Assembly (NCBI GenBank): GCA_963778845.1
Contig: CAVZVW010000009.1
Coordinates: forward strand, 744,001-808,000
Origin: CAVZVW01 sp963778845
GTDB lineage: Bacteria; Actinomycetota; Actinomycetes; Actinomycetales; Kineosporiaceae
DNA length: 64,000 nt
Reading direction: 5' to 3'
Within the stretch, counting starts at the first letter, position 1. Each line of letters opens with the position of its first letter. The notes under the pieces were generated by a model. The model did no database searches. It was not told where the DNA came from and was given only the letters and a program-made list of their open reading frames with translations. This document shows positions 35,521-45,200 of the stretch, piece by piece. The position numbers and the translations under genes were made by a program.

Positions 35521-37295
35521 ATGCCCCAGCTCCGTCTGGCCCTCGCCCAGGTCAACGCGACCGTGGGCGACATCGCGGGAAACGCGGCCCTCGTTCGGCA
35601 GTGGGCGCACAGGGCGATGGACGCCGGGGCGCACCTGGTCGCGTTCCCCGAGATGGTGCTGACCGGCTACCCGGTCGAGGACCTCGCACTGCGCACGTCG
35701 TTCGTCGACGCCAGCCGCGCTGCCCTGGCCCGTCTCGCGACGGACCTGCCAGGCGGACGGCCTCGGCGATCTGCCCGTCGTCGTCGGCTACCTCGACCGC
35801 GCCGAGCACAAGGACGGCGCACCGTGGCCGACCGCGCGCCGCACTCGGGGTGCCCAAGGGCGAGCCGCAGAACGCGGCGGCCGTCCTGCTCAACGGCTCC
35901 GTCGTAGCCCGTTACGCCAAGCACCACCTGCCCAACTACGGCGTGTTCGACGAGTTCCGCATCTTCGTGCCCGGGCGACGAGCTCGACCGTCGTCCGGGT
36001 CCGCGGCGTCGACGTCGCCATCGCCATCTGCGAGGACCTCTGGCAGGACGGCGGCCCGGTGCGCTCAGCCCGGCGGGCCGGGGCCGAGCTGCTGCTGGTG
36101 CTCAACGGTTCGCCGTACGAGATGGACAAGGACGACGTCCGGCTCGAGCTGGTCGCGCGCCGGGCAGCGGAGGCCGGCTGCGCGCTGGCCTACGTCAACC
36201 TCGTCGGCGGCCAGGACGACCTGGTCTTCGACGGCGACTCGATCGTCGTCACCGCCGGCGGCGCGGTGCTCGCCCGGGCGCCGCAGTTCGACGAGACGCT
36301 CCTGCTCGCCGACCTGACCTGTGCCGGACGCCGCCCCCTCCAGCGCCGCGACCGCGGTGCCGGGGGTGCGCCGAGTCGTGGCCAGCGCTGACGCGGTTGC
36401 GGCGTACGAGCCGGCCGCCGGGGACGTCGCGCCGCGCCTGGACCGCGACGCCGAGGTCTACGCCGCCCTGGTGACCGGGCTTCGCGACTACGTGCGCAAG
36501 AACGGGTTCGCCTCGGTGATCCTCGGGCTGTCCGGCGGCATCGACTCCACGCTGGTGGCCGCGATCGCCTGCGACGCGATCGGCGCCGACAACGTGGTGG
36601 GCGTGTCCATGCCCAGCCGCTACTCCAGCGAGCACTCCAAGGACGACGCCGCCGACCTGGCCAAGCGAACCGGCCTCGACTACCGGGTCGTGCCGATCGC
36701 CGGCATGGTGCAGACCTTCCTCGAGGCGCTCGGCCTGAGCGGGGTCGCCGAGGAGAACCTGCAGGCCCGGGTGCGCGGCGTCGATCCTCATGGGTCTGAG
36801 CAACCAGGAGGGGCACCTCGACGCTGACGACGGGCAACAAGTCCGAGCTCGCGGTCGGCTACTCCACCATCTACGGCGACGCCGTCGGCGGCTTCAACCC
36901 GGTCAAGGACGTGCCCAAGACGCTGGTCTGGGCGCTGGCGCGGTGGCGCAACGCCGAGGCCCTGCGCCGGGGTGAGGCCGCGCCGATCCCGGAGAGCTCG
37001 ATCTCGAAGGCGCCGTCGGCCGAGCTGCGCCCGGGTCAGACCGACCAGGACTCGCTGCCGCCCTACGACCTGCTGGACCTTGTTCTGGAGCGCGTACGTC
37101 GAGGGCGCGCACGGGCGGTCGGAGCTGCTCGCGGACGGGTTCGACTCCGGGGTCGTCGACGGCGTCGTGACGATGGTGGACCGGGCGGAGTGGAAGCGCC
37201 GCCAGTCGGCACCAGGCCCCAAGATCAGCCCTGTCGCGTTCGGCCGCGACCGACGACTGCCGATCACCAGTCGCTGGCGCGAGCACCGGTCATGA
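35521..37295 (+). CDS. nadE: Glutamine-dependent NAD+ synthetase, at least seven frameshifts
   Basis: This enzyme amidates deamido-NAD with ammonia from glutamine. The N-terminal nitrilase-like domain is in pieces: QLRLALAQVNATVGDIAGNA and FPEMVLTGYPVEDL (catalytic Glu), KHHLPNYGVFDEFR (catalytic Lys) and AIAICEDLWQDGGP (catalytic Cys). The C-terminal synthetase domain has the ATP motif LGLSGGIDSTLVAAIACDA, MPSRYSSEHSKDDAADLA and KSELAVGYSTIYGDAVGGF. Frames change near 35745, 35805, 35975, 35990, 36325, 36785, 36822 and 37080, nearly all +1. All catalytic residues survive, so the gene is probably intact in the cell. ATG 35521 is the natural start. Confidence 0.88.
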
Positions 37296-37306
37296 CATCC
37301 CGCACC

Positions 37307-37354
37307 TTGGCACGGCGGCACACAGTGCCAAACAGTCTGGTGCGATGTGCCGCC
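37307..37354. promoter_or_regulatory. Two overlapping hairpins between nadE and panB
   Basis: TTGGCAC (37307) can pair with GTGCCAA (37325), while GGCGGCACA (37314) can pair with TGTGCCGCC (37346) as a perfect nine-base stem. The two stems share bases and exclude each other, as in attenuators. No T-run follows either stem. It may be a terminator for nadE or a control element for panB. Confidence 0.5.
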
Positions 37355-37400
37355 GCGCCAACAGGGATTTGCACCGCGACCGAACAGCGAGGATCAGCCG

Positions 37401-38348
37401 ATGAGTGAACAACCCAACCCCTACGGTGGAACGGTCGCGCCGGCACCGCCCGGGACGGTCTCGGGCTCCACGGCCGACACACCACCGACCACCACGTCTG
37501 CAGCCGGCACACCACTGACGACCACGCCTCCAGCCGGCAGCCCGCGCCGCGGTCCGCGTGCACCATCTGCGCGAGATGAAGCAGCGCGGCGAGCGGTTCG
37601 CCATGCTCACCGCCTACGACCAGTACACCGCGGCGATCTTCGAGGAGGCCGGCATCCCTGTACTGCTCGTCGGTGACTCGGCGGCCAACAACGTGCTCGG
37701 CTACGAGACGACCGTGCCGGTGACCATGGACGAGCTGATCCCGCTCGTCCGGGCGGTCGCGCGGACCGCCCGGCGCAGCCTCGTGGTGGCCGACCTGCCG
37801 TTCGGCTCGCTACCAGGCCGGCCCCGAGCAGGCGCTCGCGTCGTCCATGCGCTTCATGAAGGAGGGGCTGGCTCACGCCGTCAAGCTCGAGGGCGGCGTC
37901 CGGGTGGCTCCGAGTGTGGAGAACGTCGTCGGTGCGGGCATCCCGGTGATGGCGCACATCGGCTTCACCCCGCAGTCCGAGCACGCGCTCGGCGGCTACC
38001 GGGTGCAGGGGCGGGGGGACGCCGCGGCGCAACGGCTCGTCGACGACGCCCTCGCTCTCGAGGGCGCCGGTGCGTTCGCGATCGTGCTCGAGATGGTGCC
38101 AGCCCCGGTGGCGGCGCGAGGTGACCAAGGCGCTGGAGATCCCCACGATCGGCATCGGGGCGGGTCCCGACTGCGACGGTCAGGTGCTCGTCTGGCAGGA
38201 CATGATGGGCCTTCGCACAGGCAGCACCCCGCGGTTCGTGAAGCGCTACACCGACCTGCGTTCGATCATGCTGGACGCCGCGCGCGCCTACGCTCAGGAG
38301 GTCACCACGGGGGTGTTCCCCGGGCCGGACCACTCGTTCGAGGGCTGA
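37401..38348 (+). CDS. panB: 3-methyl-2-oxobutanoate hydroxymethyltransferase, three frameshifts
   Basis: PanB transfers a hydroxymethyl group to ketoisovalerate, the first committed step to pantothenate and CoA. After a Pro/Thr-rich N-terminal extension come MKQRGERFAMLTAYDQYTAA, VLLVGDSAANNVLGYETTVP with the Mg-binding Asp, MRFMKEGLAHAVKLEGG with the second Asp/Glu region, IPVMAHIGFTPQS, and IPTIGIGAGPDCDGQVLVWQD. Frames change near 37552, 37810 and 38112, all +1. ATG 37401 gives a 50-residue extension; the conserved domain begins about 37555. Confidence 0.9.
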
Positions 38349-38400
38349 CCGGGCCACACCGCGCGTTCCAGCGGCACTCGCCGAGGGGCCGAGCCTCGCG

Positions 38401-38463
38401 GCTACCCGGCGTCGTCCTCGACTACCGCCGTCGACCTCGGCTACCCGGCGTCGTCCTCGACTA
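38401..38463. repeat. 24-base direct repeat ending in the stop codon of a convergent gene
   Basis: The same 24 bases (starting GCTACCCGGCGTCGTCCTCG) occur at 38401-38424 and 38440-38463. Both copies end CTA, and the second CTA is the TAG stop of the minus-strand gene that follows. The repeat fills the panB convergent junction. Confidence 0.88.
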
Positions 38464-38667
38464 GCCGGCTTCGCCCTCACCGTCGCCATCGCGCCAGCGG
38501 CGATCCTGCTCGTCCCACTCCTGCGTGCGCGCTCGGGCGCTCTCGAGGGAGCGCTCCGCCTCGGCCTGCGTGGGATAGGGGCCCATGAGGTCCTTCGACT
38601 GGCTCTTGTCGAACACCGTCTCGACCTTGCCGGTGCGCACGTTGAACCAGTACTGAGGTGGCTCCAT
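38461..38667 (-). CDS. Small conserved protein with SPOR-like methionine-rich pattern
   Basis: A 68-residue protein: PPQYWFNVRTGKVETVFDKS, KDLMGPYPTQAEAERSLESA, then an acidic/arginine-rich helix (RTQEWDEQDRRWRDGDGEG). The YWFNVRTGKVE-GPYPTQAEA pattern is familiar from small actinobacterial proteins next to map, and similar in outline to SPOR domains, but no function is known to me. ATG 38667 is the first good start. The stop is inside a direct repeat. Confidence 0.65.
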   Translation of the reverse strand: MEPPQYWFNVRTGKVETVFDKSQSKDLMGPYPTQAEAERSLESARARTQEWDEQDRRWRDGDGEGEAG

Positions 38668-38947
38668 GAGACGGCAGGTTAGGTGACTCCCGCCTGCCGC
38701 CGACAGTCTCCGGGGGTGTCGAAGGGCTCCGCCGACGTACCGAAAGCCGACACAACCGCCGTCTGAATCGATCCAAACCCTCGGCGGGAGCACTTGTGTC
38801 AGGTTTGCGTACGCGGGCCGACTGTTCGCGGGTCATGCCGACCGCTCGGCGCTCCGGCCGGCGTCGCAGGTCACGTCGAAGACGGGTGCCCGCAGGCGGG
38901 AACCGCCGATCAGGTTGGAAGCCTCGCGCTCAGGCCGGGACTGCCGG

Positions 38948-39295
38948 TCACGTCGACGGCGAGAGGCTGGAGCTGGGTGTCCCGGTCGGGCTGCCGGTGG
39001 CGCTGGGACTGGGACTGGGGCTGCCGGTCGGGCTCGCGCTCGGGCTGCCGCTCGGGGTCCCTCCGCCACCACCTGACCCGCCGCCACCTGACCCCCCACC
39101 GCCACCTCCCCCACCGGAGGAGCAGGCGGACGACGAACCCGAGACCTTCTGGCTGAGGCAGAGCACCGTCCCGCTGATCGAGCTGCGAATCACCACGCCG
39201 ATCCCCAGCGTGAGCACAGCCGCGATCGCTGCGACGAGCAGCGCGTACTCCACGGCAGACGCCCCCCGCTCGCCCGCCCTTCTACTCCTGGCCAC
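38948..39295 (-). CDS. Flp/TadE-type pilin-like protein with Gly- and Ser/Pro-rich tail
   Basis: A 115-residue protein with a type IV prepilin-like N-terminus: basic RSRRAGERG, then ASAVEYALLVAAIAAVLTLGI, where cleavage after Gly and a Glu at +5 are the prepilin-peptidase signature. A short outer part has two Cys (CLSQKVSGSSSAC), followed by a poly-Gly/Ser stretch and a Ser/Pro/Thr-rich tail. GTG 39295 with GGGAGAG upstream is my start. No Tad assembly genes are in this window, so partners must be elsewhere. The tail is unusual for Flp pilins, which normally end soon after the helix. Confidence 0.7.
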   Translation of the reverse strand: MARSRRAGERGASAVEYALLVAAIAAVLTLGIGVVIRSSISGTVLCLSQKVSGSSSACSSGGGGGGGGSGGGGSGGGGGTPSGSPSASPTGSPSPSPSATGSPTGTPSSSLSPST

Positions 39296-39505
39296 CGACG
39301 GTTCGCTCTCCCGACGGCATCGCCCCGTGAGCGCGAGGCCGTGCCGTCGTCGGCGCCGCGCGGTGACCCCGCAGTGATCCCTGGGTCGGCGCAGTGTAAC
39401 CCGCAACGACTCGCTCGACCCGACGTCGCGCGACGCACGACCACGGGCGGCGACGAGGCCTCGCTCGTGCCGTCGACGCGTGCACACCGCACCTAGACTC
39501 TGGGC

Positions 39506-40414
39506 ATGTCGACCGCATCGACCCCGCCGAGCCAGGCATCGCGGGCGCCCGTGGGCACGCTGCGAGCCGGGGTCGTCTCGCCCCGGCGAGCCGTGCCGGC
39601 GCGGGTCCCACGGCCGGAGTACGTCGACCGCCCGGCTCCCCGCCGGTTCACCGGGCCGGAGGTCAAGGACGCCGACACGATCGCGGCGATGCGCGAGGCA
39701 GGGCGGCTGGCGGCGCGGGCGATGGCCGAGGTGGCCGCGCACATCGGGCCGGGAGTCACGACCGACGAGCTCGACCGGGTGGGTCACGAGTACCTGCTCG
39801 ACCACGGCGCCTACCCGTCGACGCTGGGCTACAAGGGCTTCCCCAAGTCCTTGTGCACCAGCATCAACGAGGTGATCTGCCACGGCATCCCGGACTCGAC
39901 CGTGCTGGCCGACGGCGACATCGTGAACATCGACATCACCGCCTACCTCACGGTCGACGGCCTCGGCGTGCACGGCGACACCGACGCCACCTACCTCGTG
40001 GGCGACGTCGACGAGGAGTCGCGCCTGCTCGTCGAGCGCACGCACGAGGCGATGATGCGGGGGATCAAGGCAGTCGCCCCGGGCCGCCTCGTGAACGTGA
40101 TCGGCCGCGTCATCGAGGCCTACGCCCGGCGGTTCGGCTACGGCGTCGTGCGCGACTTCACGGGCCACGGGATCGGCACCGCGTTCCACTCCGGCCTGGT
40201 CATCCCGCACTACGACGCGGCGCCGTTGTACGACACGGTCATCGAACCGGGGATGACCTTCACCGTGGAGCCGATGCTCACCCTCGGCACCCACCGGTGG
40301 GACATGTGGGACGACGGCTGGACCGTGGTGACCAAGGACCGCCTGCGCTCGGCTCAGTTCGAGCACACCGTGCTGGTCACGAACACCGGCGCGGAGATCC
40401 TCACCCTCGCCTAG
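39506..40414 (+). CDS. map: Methionine aminopeptidase type I
   Basis: A dinuclear metallopeptidase removing initiator Met. The catalytic domain has NEVICHGIPDSTVLADGDIV, ITAYLTVDGLGVHGDTDATY with metal Asp residues, DFTGHGIGTAFHSGLVIPHY with metal His, and MTFTVEPMLTLG with metal Glu. A ~45-residue Pro/Arg-rich N-terminal extension (ARVPRPEYVDRPAPRRFTG) is typical of actinobacterial MapB-type enzymes that dock to the ribosome. Length 302. The frame is intact. Confidence 0.94.
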   Translation: MSTASTPPSQASRAPVGTLRAGVVSPRRAVPARVPRPEYVDRPAPRRFTGPEVKDADTIAAMREAGRLAARAMAEVAAHIGPGVTTDELDRVGHEYLLDHGAYPSTLGYKGFPKSLCTSINEVICHGIPDSTVLADGDIVNIDITAYLTVDGLGVHGDTDATYLVGDVDEESRLLVERTHEAMMRGIKAVAPGRLVNVIGRVIEAYARRFGYGVVRDFTGHGIGTAFHSGLVIPHYDAAPLYDTVIEPGMTFTVEPMLTLGTHRWDMWDDGWTVVTKDRLRSAQFEHTVLVTNTGAEILTLA

Positions 40415-40435
40415 GCATCTGCCGACAACTCGGGT

Positions 40436-41227
40436 GTGAGCCGCCGGCGCTGGTTCGACGCAGCGGGCTGGGTGGCCGTCATCACCATGGCGGCTGCCTG
40501 CGCGGTGCTCGGCGGAGGCACCCTCGTCTGGTGGCTCGAGCGCGACGCCCGCGGCTCCAACCTGTCCCACTGGCAGGACGCGCAGTGGTGGGCCGTCACG
40601 ACCTTGACGACCGTCGGCTACGGCGAGCACTACCCCGTCACGCTGCTCGGCCGGGTGGTCGCCGTGCTCATCATGGTGGCCGGGATCGCGGTGATCGGCG
40701 CCGTCGCCGCGATCATCGCGTACGGGTTCGCCGGCCAGCTGGCCGAGCGGGTCGAGACGGCCGTCAGCCACGTCGAGGCGGAGATCCACCAGGCGGAGGC
40801 GGACGCCGCCGAGCACGCCGCGGAGGACGGCGCCCGCAGCGTGAGGGCCCCAGCCGCCCGGGCGAGCCTGCAGGAGATGACGGTCCGCGTCCCCAGCGCC
40901 GACTGCGCGGCATCCCTGACCTGGCTGCTCGCCCGCATCGGCTGGCACCCCGACCCCACGCGTGACGGCGTCGGCTGGCGCCAGTCCGGGCTGCGGCTGG
41001 TGCTCGAGCCGCCGCAACGACGTGGGGCCTCCGTCCTGCCCACGGTCCCCGGCCGGCTCACGTTCGGTGCCGGCGACCCCACCCGCCGCGACCGGATCGC
41101 CAAGGAGGCGCTGCGCCACGGCTTCACCCGGGCGGACGGTCTCGGTGAGGACACCTACCACACGGCCGACGACCCGGTCGTGCTCCTGACCCGGGGCGGC
41201 TTCGCGGTGACGCTGCTCTCCTCGTAG
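40436..41227 (+). CDS. Two-helix potassium channel with an unfamiliar C-terminal domain
   Basis: The first ~100 residues form a KcsA-like unit: an N-terminal helix (WVAVITMAAACAVLGGGTLV), a pore helix and selectivity filter TLTTVGYGEHYPVT, and a second helix (VVAVLIMVAGIAVIGAVAAI). A predicted coiled coil rich in Glu/Ala (VETAVSHVEAEIHQAEADAA) leads to a ~115-residue cytoplasmic domain with ASLTWLLARIGWHPD and GLRLVLEPPQ. This is not the usual RCK domain. GTG 40436. It lies 21 bases after map. Confidence 0.82.
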   Translation: MSRRRWFDAAGWVAVITMAAACAVLGGGTLVWWLERDARGSNLSHWQDAQWWAVTTLTTVGYGEHYPVTLLGRVVAVLIMVAGIAVIGAVAAIIAYGFAGQLAERVETAVSHVEAEIHQAEADAAEHAAEDGARSVRAPAARASLQEMTVRVPSADCAASLTWLLARIGWHPDPTRDGVGWRQSGLRLVLEPPQRRGASVLPTVPGRLTFGAGDPTRRDRIAKEALRHGFTRADGLGEDTYHTADDPVVLLTRGGFAVTLLSS

Positions 41228-41354
41228 GACCCGCCGGTCGTAGGACCTGCCCGCTCGGGCGTTGGGAACGTGGCGAGAGGTCGGCACTAGGCTTCGGCAC
41301 CGAGACGAACGCCGAACCGGAGGCTTCGCGCGACACCGGACCGGCGCCGCCAGG

Positions 41355-41429
41355 CCACCGGACGAACACACCACCCGACGAACACGCCACCGGACGAACA
41401 CGCCACCGGACGAACACACACCGGACGAA
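41355..41429. repeat. 16-bp tandem repeat in the ppgK leader
   Basis: Four to five units of the type CCACCGGACGAACACG end ten bases before the ppgK start, with the ribosome-binding site at the array's edge. Unit length 16 is the same as in the array at 8915. Confidence 0.88.
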
Positions 41430-41438
41430 GGAGACTCG

Positions 41439-42221
41439 ATGCCCCCACGGCGGCTCCCCCGCGGCACCGGCTTCGGGATCGACATCGGCGGGTCCGGGAT
41501 CAAGGGCGCCCCCGTCGCCCTCGCCGAAGGCACGTTCTCCGCGCCCCGACGCCGCGAGCCCACACCGTCCCCCTCCACCCCCGAGGCGGTCGCCGCGCTC
41601 GTCGGGCAGATCGTGCGCGGGTACGGGCGCGCTGCCGGACGCCGGCCGGTCGGCGTCACGTTCCCGGCGGTGATCCGCCACGGGGTGGCGGCGACGGCGG
41701 CCAACGTCGACAAGTCCTGGATCGGGACCGACGTCGACGAGCTGTTCACCGCCGAGCTCGACCGGCCCGTGCACGTCGTCAACGACGCGGACGCCGCCGG
41801 CTTCGCGGAGGCACGGTACGGCGCGGCACGCGGCGTCAAGGGCGTCGTCTTCATGGTCACTCTCGGCACCGGCATCGGGTCGGCCCTGATCGTGGACGGC
41901 ACGCTGGTGCCCAACACCGAGCTCGGCCACCTCGAGGTCGACGGCTACGACGCCGAGACTCGGGCCGCGGACAGCGTTCGCGAGCGGGAGGAGCTCACCT
42001 GGGAGCGCTGGGCGGGCCGGCTCGAGCGCTACTTCAAGGCCGTCGAGAACCTGCTCTGGCCAGACCTCATCGTCGTGGGGGGCGGCATCAGCAAGAAGGC
42101 CGACAAGTTCTTGCCGTTGCTCGACCTGAGGACCCCGATCGTGGCCGCCTCGCTGCGCAACGACGGCGGGATCGTCGGTGCGGCCCTGCTGGCCGCCGAG
42201 CTCGGGGCCTCGCGCGCCTGA
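41439..42221 (+). CDS. ppgK: Polyphosphate glucokinase
   Basis: This ROK-family kinase phosphorylates glucose using polyphosphate or ATP. It has the phosphate motif GFGIDIGGSGIKGAPV, then VHVVNDADAAGFAEARYGAA with the catalytic Asp, FMVTLGTGIGSALIVDG, and the glucose-binding NTELGHLEVDG. The typical zinc motif of ROK proteins is absent, as in PpgK. Length 260 is normal. The ATG at 41439 has GAAGGAG six bases upstream. The 16-base repeat array lies directly before it and could affect its expression. Confidence 0.92.
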   Translation: MPPRRLPRGTGFGIDIGGSGIKGAPVALAEGTFSAPRRREPTPSPSTPEAVAALVGQIVRGYGRAAGRRPVGVTFPAVIRHGVAATAANVDKSWIGTDVDELFTAELDRPVHVVNDADAAGFAEARYGAARGVKGVVFMVTLGTGIGSALIVDGTLVPNTELGHLEVDGYDAETRAADSVREREELTWERWAGRLERYFKAVENLLWPDLIVVGGGISKKADKFLPLLDLRTPIVAASLRNDGGIVGAALLAAELGASRA

Positions 42222-42271
42222 GCGTGACTGCCGATGTACCGGAAGCGCATGATCGCCCGTAGGCGGCCGGA

Positions 42272-45200
42272 TCAGACGCCGAGCCGTCGGCGGACCAGGC
42301 TGACCAGCGGCAAGGGTTGTGGCGCCGTCCGGAGCCCGGCGGTGCCGGCGAGCTCGGCCAGCTGGGTGAGGCAGCTGAACCCGTCGACCACGAGGGCGTC
42401 GGCGTCCTCGACGGCATCGAGCAGTCGCGGCATCCACTGGTCCAGCCCGATCCTGCGCGACAGCTCCTCGTGCTCAGCCCGGAACCCGAACGACCCGGCC
42501 AGGCCGCAGCAGCCGGCGTCCAGCACCTGCACGTCGTACCCGAGCAGCTCCAGCAGCCGCCCGTCCGCCGCGCTGCTCCCGGCCGCTCGGGCGTGGCAGT
42601 GCGGGTGGACGACGACGCGCCGCCCGGCCGGTCCGCCCGCGGCCCTCGCGACGGCCGCCTCGAGCGCGTCGAGGCTCAGCAGGTGCTCCGCCGGCGACCG
42701 CGCGAGCGAGGCCAGCCGGGCCGCCCGGGCGTCGCCGGCCATCAGAGCCGGCAGCTCGTCACGGAAGGCGGCCAGGCAGCTCGGTTCGGGCACGACGACC
42801 GGCACCCCGGCGTCCAGCCAGGGCTGCAGGACGTCGAGCAGCCGGGTGAGCCAGCGCCGCGCCAGCGCCAGCATGCCCGAGTCGTAGAGCGGCCGGGCGC
42901 AGCACGCCCACCGGGTCGGGATCGCCACCTGCTCCCCCAGCGCCTCGAGGACCGCCACGAGGTCGTGAGCCGCCTGGGGACGGTAGGCGTCGGTGAACGT
43001 GTCAGGCCACACGACCACGGTGGCTGCCCGCGTGCGACGCCCTGCCCCGGCCCGTGCCGAGCGCCGCAACGGGGGGTCGGCGAAGGCAGGCGCGGCACGT
43101 CTGGTCGTCACCCCGACCAGCCGACGCAGCCCCCGACCCGGCGGCGACGCGAGCACCGCGTTCGCGAACCGAGGCGCACGAGTCGCCGCTCGCGCCGTCC
43201 ACGGGATGAGCCCGAGGGCGTACATCGCCGGCGGCCGCAGCCGGCCCCGGAAGTAGTGCGAGAGGAACTCGGCCTTGTAGGTCGCCATGTCCACGTGCGT
43301 CGGGCAGTCGACCAGGCAGCCCTTGCACGACAGGCACAGGTCGAGCGCGGCCCGCACGTCCTCGTTGCGCCACGACGCCGGCGTCACCTCGCCGCGGAAC
43401 ATCTCTGTGAGCAGGCTCGCCCGCCCGCGGGTCGAGTGTCGCTCGTCGCGGGTGGCACGGTAGGACGGGCACATGACTCCGGCGTCGTCGCGCCGGCACC
43501 TCCCGACCCCCACGCAGCGCTGCGCCGCACTCTGCAAGGAGCCGCCGTCGGCGGCGAAGGAGAAGCCCGATGGCCGTGGCCCCGGGTCGGCGTGGGGACC
43601 GCGATGCGGATGGTCCGGGCCGAAGCGAAGGTTCGTGTCGAGCGGGTAGGGGTCCACGACCTTGCCGGGGTTCATCCGGCCGCGTGGGTCGAACACGGCC
43701 TTGACCTGCCGGAACGCGGTGACCACTGCCGGCCCGTAGACCCGTTCCAGCAGCTCCCCGCGCGACTGCCCGTCGCCGTGCTCGCCCGAGATCGACCCGC
43801 CCAGCGCCACGACCAGGTCAGCGGCCCGCTCGACGTAGGAGCGGTAGGCGCGCAGCCCCTCCAGACCGGCCAGGTCGAAGTTGTTGCGGGTGTGCACGCA
43901 GCCCTGCCCGAAGTGGCCGTACCACGCCCCGCTGTAACCGAACTCCTGCCACAGGCTCGTGATCCCACGCAGGTACTCGGCAAGGCGCTCGGGCGGGACG
44001 GCGGCGTCCTCCCAGCCTTCGACGTTGTGGCTGCCGTCCGCGCGGATCGCCGTAGCGGCCAGGCCGGACTCGCGCACCGACCACACCGCTGCCTGGCGGG
44101 CCACGTCGTCGTAGCGCCGCCAACCCTGCGCACCGTGCGACCCGCCGGCGACTGCTGCCGCCAGGGCGTCGGCCTCGTCCGGGTCGTCGGCGCCGACCTC
44201 GGCCAGAAGCCACGCCCCCCCGTCGGGGAGCAGCCCGAGGTGGTCGGTGTGCAGGCCGCGCGCGCGCATCTGCTCGGTCAGCGCGGCGTCGAAGCCTTCG
44301 AGACCGAGCAGGCCGTGCTCCCGCAGGCCGTGCTCCCGCAGGCTGGGCTGCGGCAGGCTGGGCTGCGGCAGGCTGGGCTGCGGCAGGCTGGGCTGCGGCA
44401 GGCTGGGCTGCGGCAGGCTGGGCTGCCGCTTTGCGTTGTCCAGCAGGGAAGGCACGGCCGCCGCCGCGGCGAAGACGTCCGGGTAGGCGAGCACGACGAG
44501 CCGGCGATGACCGGGGTTGCTGGACAGCCTCACGGTGGCCTCGGTCACCACCGCGCAGGTCGACTCCGTGCCCACCAGAAGCCGCGCAACGTGCAGCGGC
44601 CGGCCCGGCACGATCTGGTCGAGGTTGTAGCCGCTCACGCGGCGCGGGATGTCCGGGAAGGCCGCGACGACGTCCGCCGCGCTGCGCCGTCCTATCTCGC
44701 GCAGCCCGGCGAGAACGCCGGCGAGGCGACCACCTGCTGCGACGGCCTCGGCGTACGCCACGTCGTCGTAGTCGCCGACCTCCAGGGACTCGCCCCCGTA
44801 CAGCACGACCCGCAGGGCGTCGACGTTGTCGACCGTCTTGCCTGCGTAGAGCGCGTGCGGACCGCAGGAGTTGTTGCCGATCATCCCGCCGAGGGTGCAC
44901 CACGCGTGTGTTGCCGGGTCGGGGCCGAACGTGAGCCCGTGCCTGGTGGCAGCACGGCGCAGGTCGTCCAGGACGACGCCCGGCTGCACGCGCGCCGTCC
45001 GCGCCTGCTCGTCGATCTCCAGGATGCGCGTGAGGTGACGGCTGGTGTCGACGACGACCGCGACGTTGCACGCCTGGCCGGCCAGGCTCGTGCCGGCGCC
45101 GCGCGCCAGGACCGGCGCGTCGTGGTCGGCGGCCACGCGAAGCGCGGTGACGACGTCGTCGTGGTCGCGGGGGAAGACGACGCCGAGGGGCACCTGGCGG

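Noticed and set aside
35176..35907. A 243-residue ORF starting in the glnA2-nadE gap
   Set aside because: The part before 35521 is Thr/Ser/Pro/Arg-rich without any motif; the true nadE N-terminus begins at 35521 in this frame.
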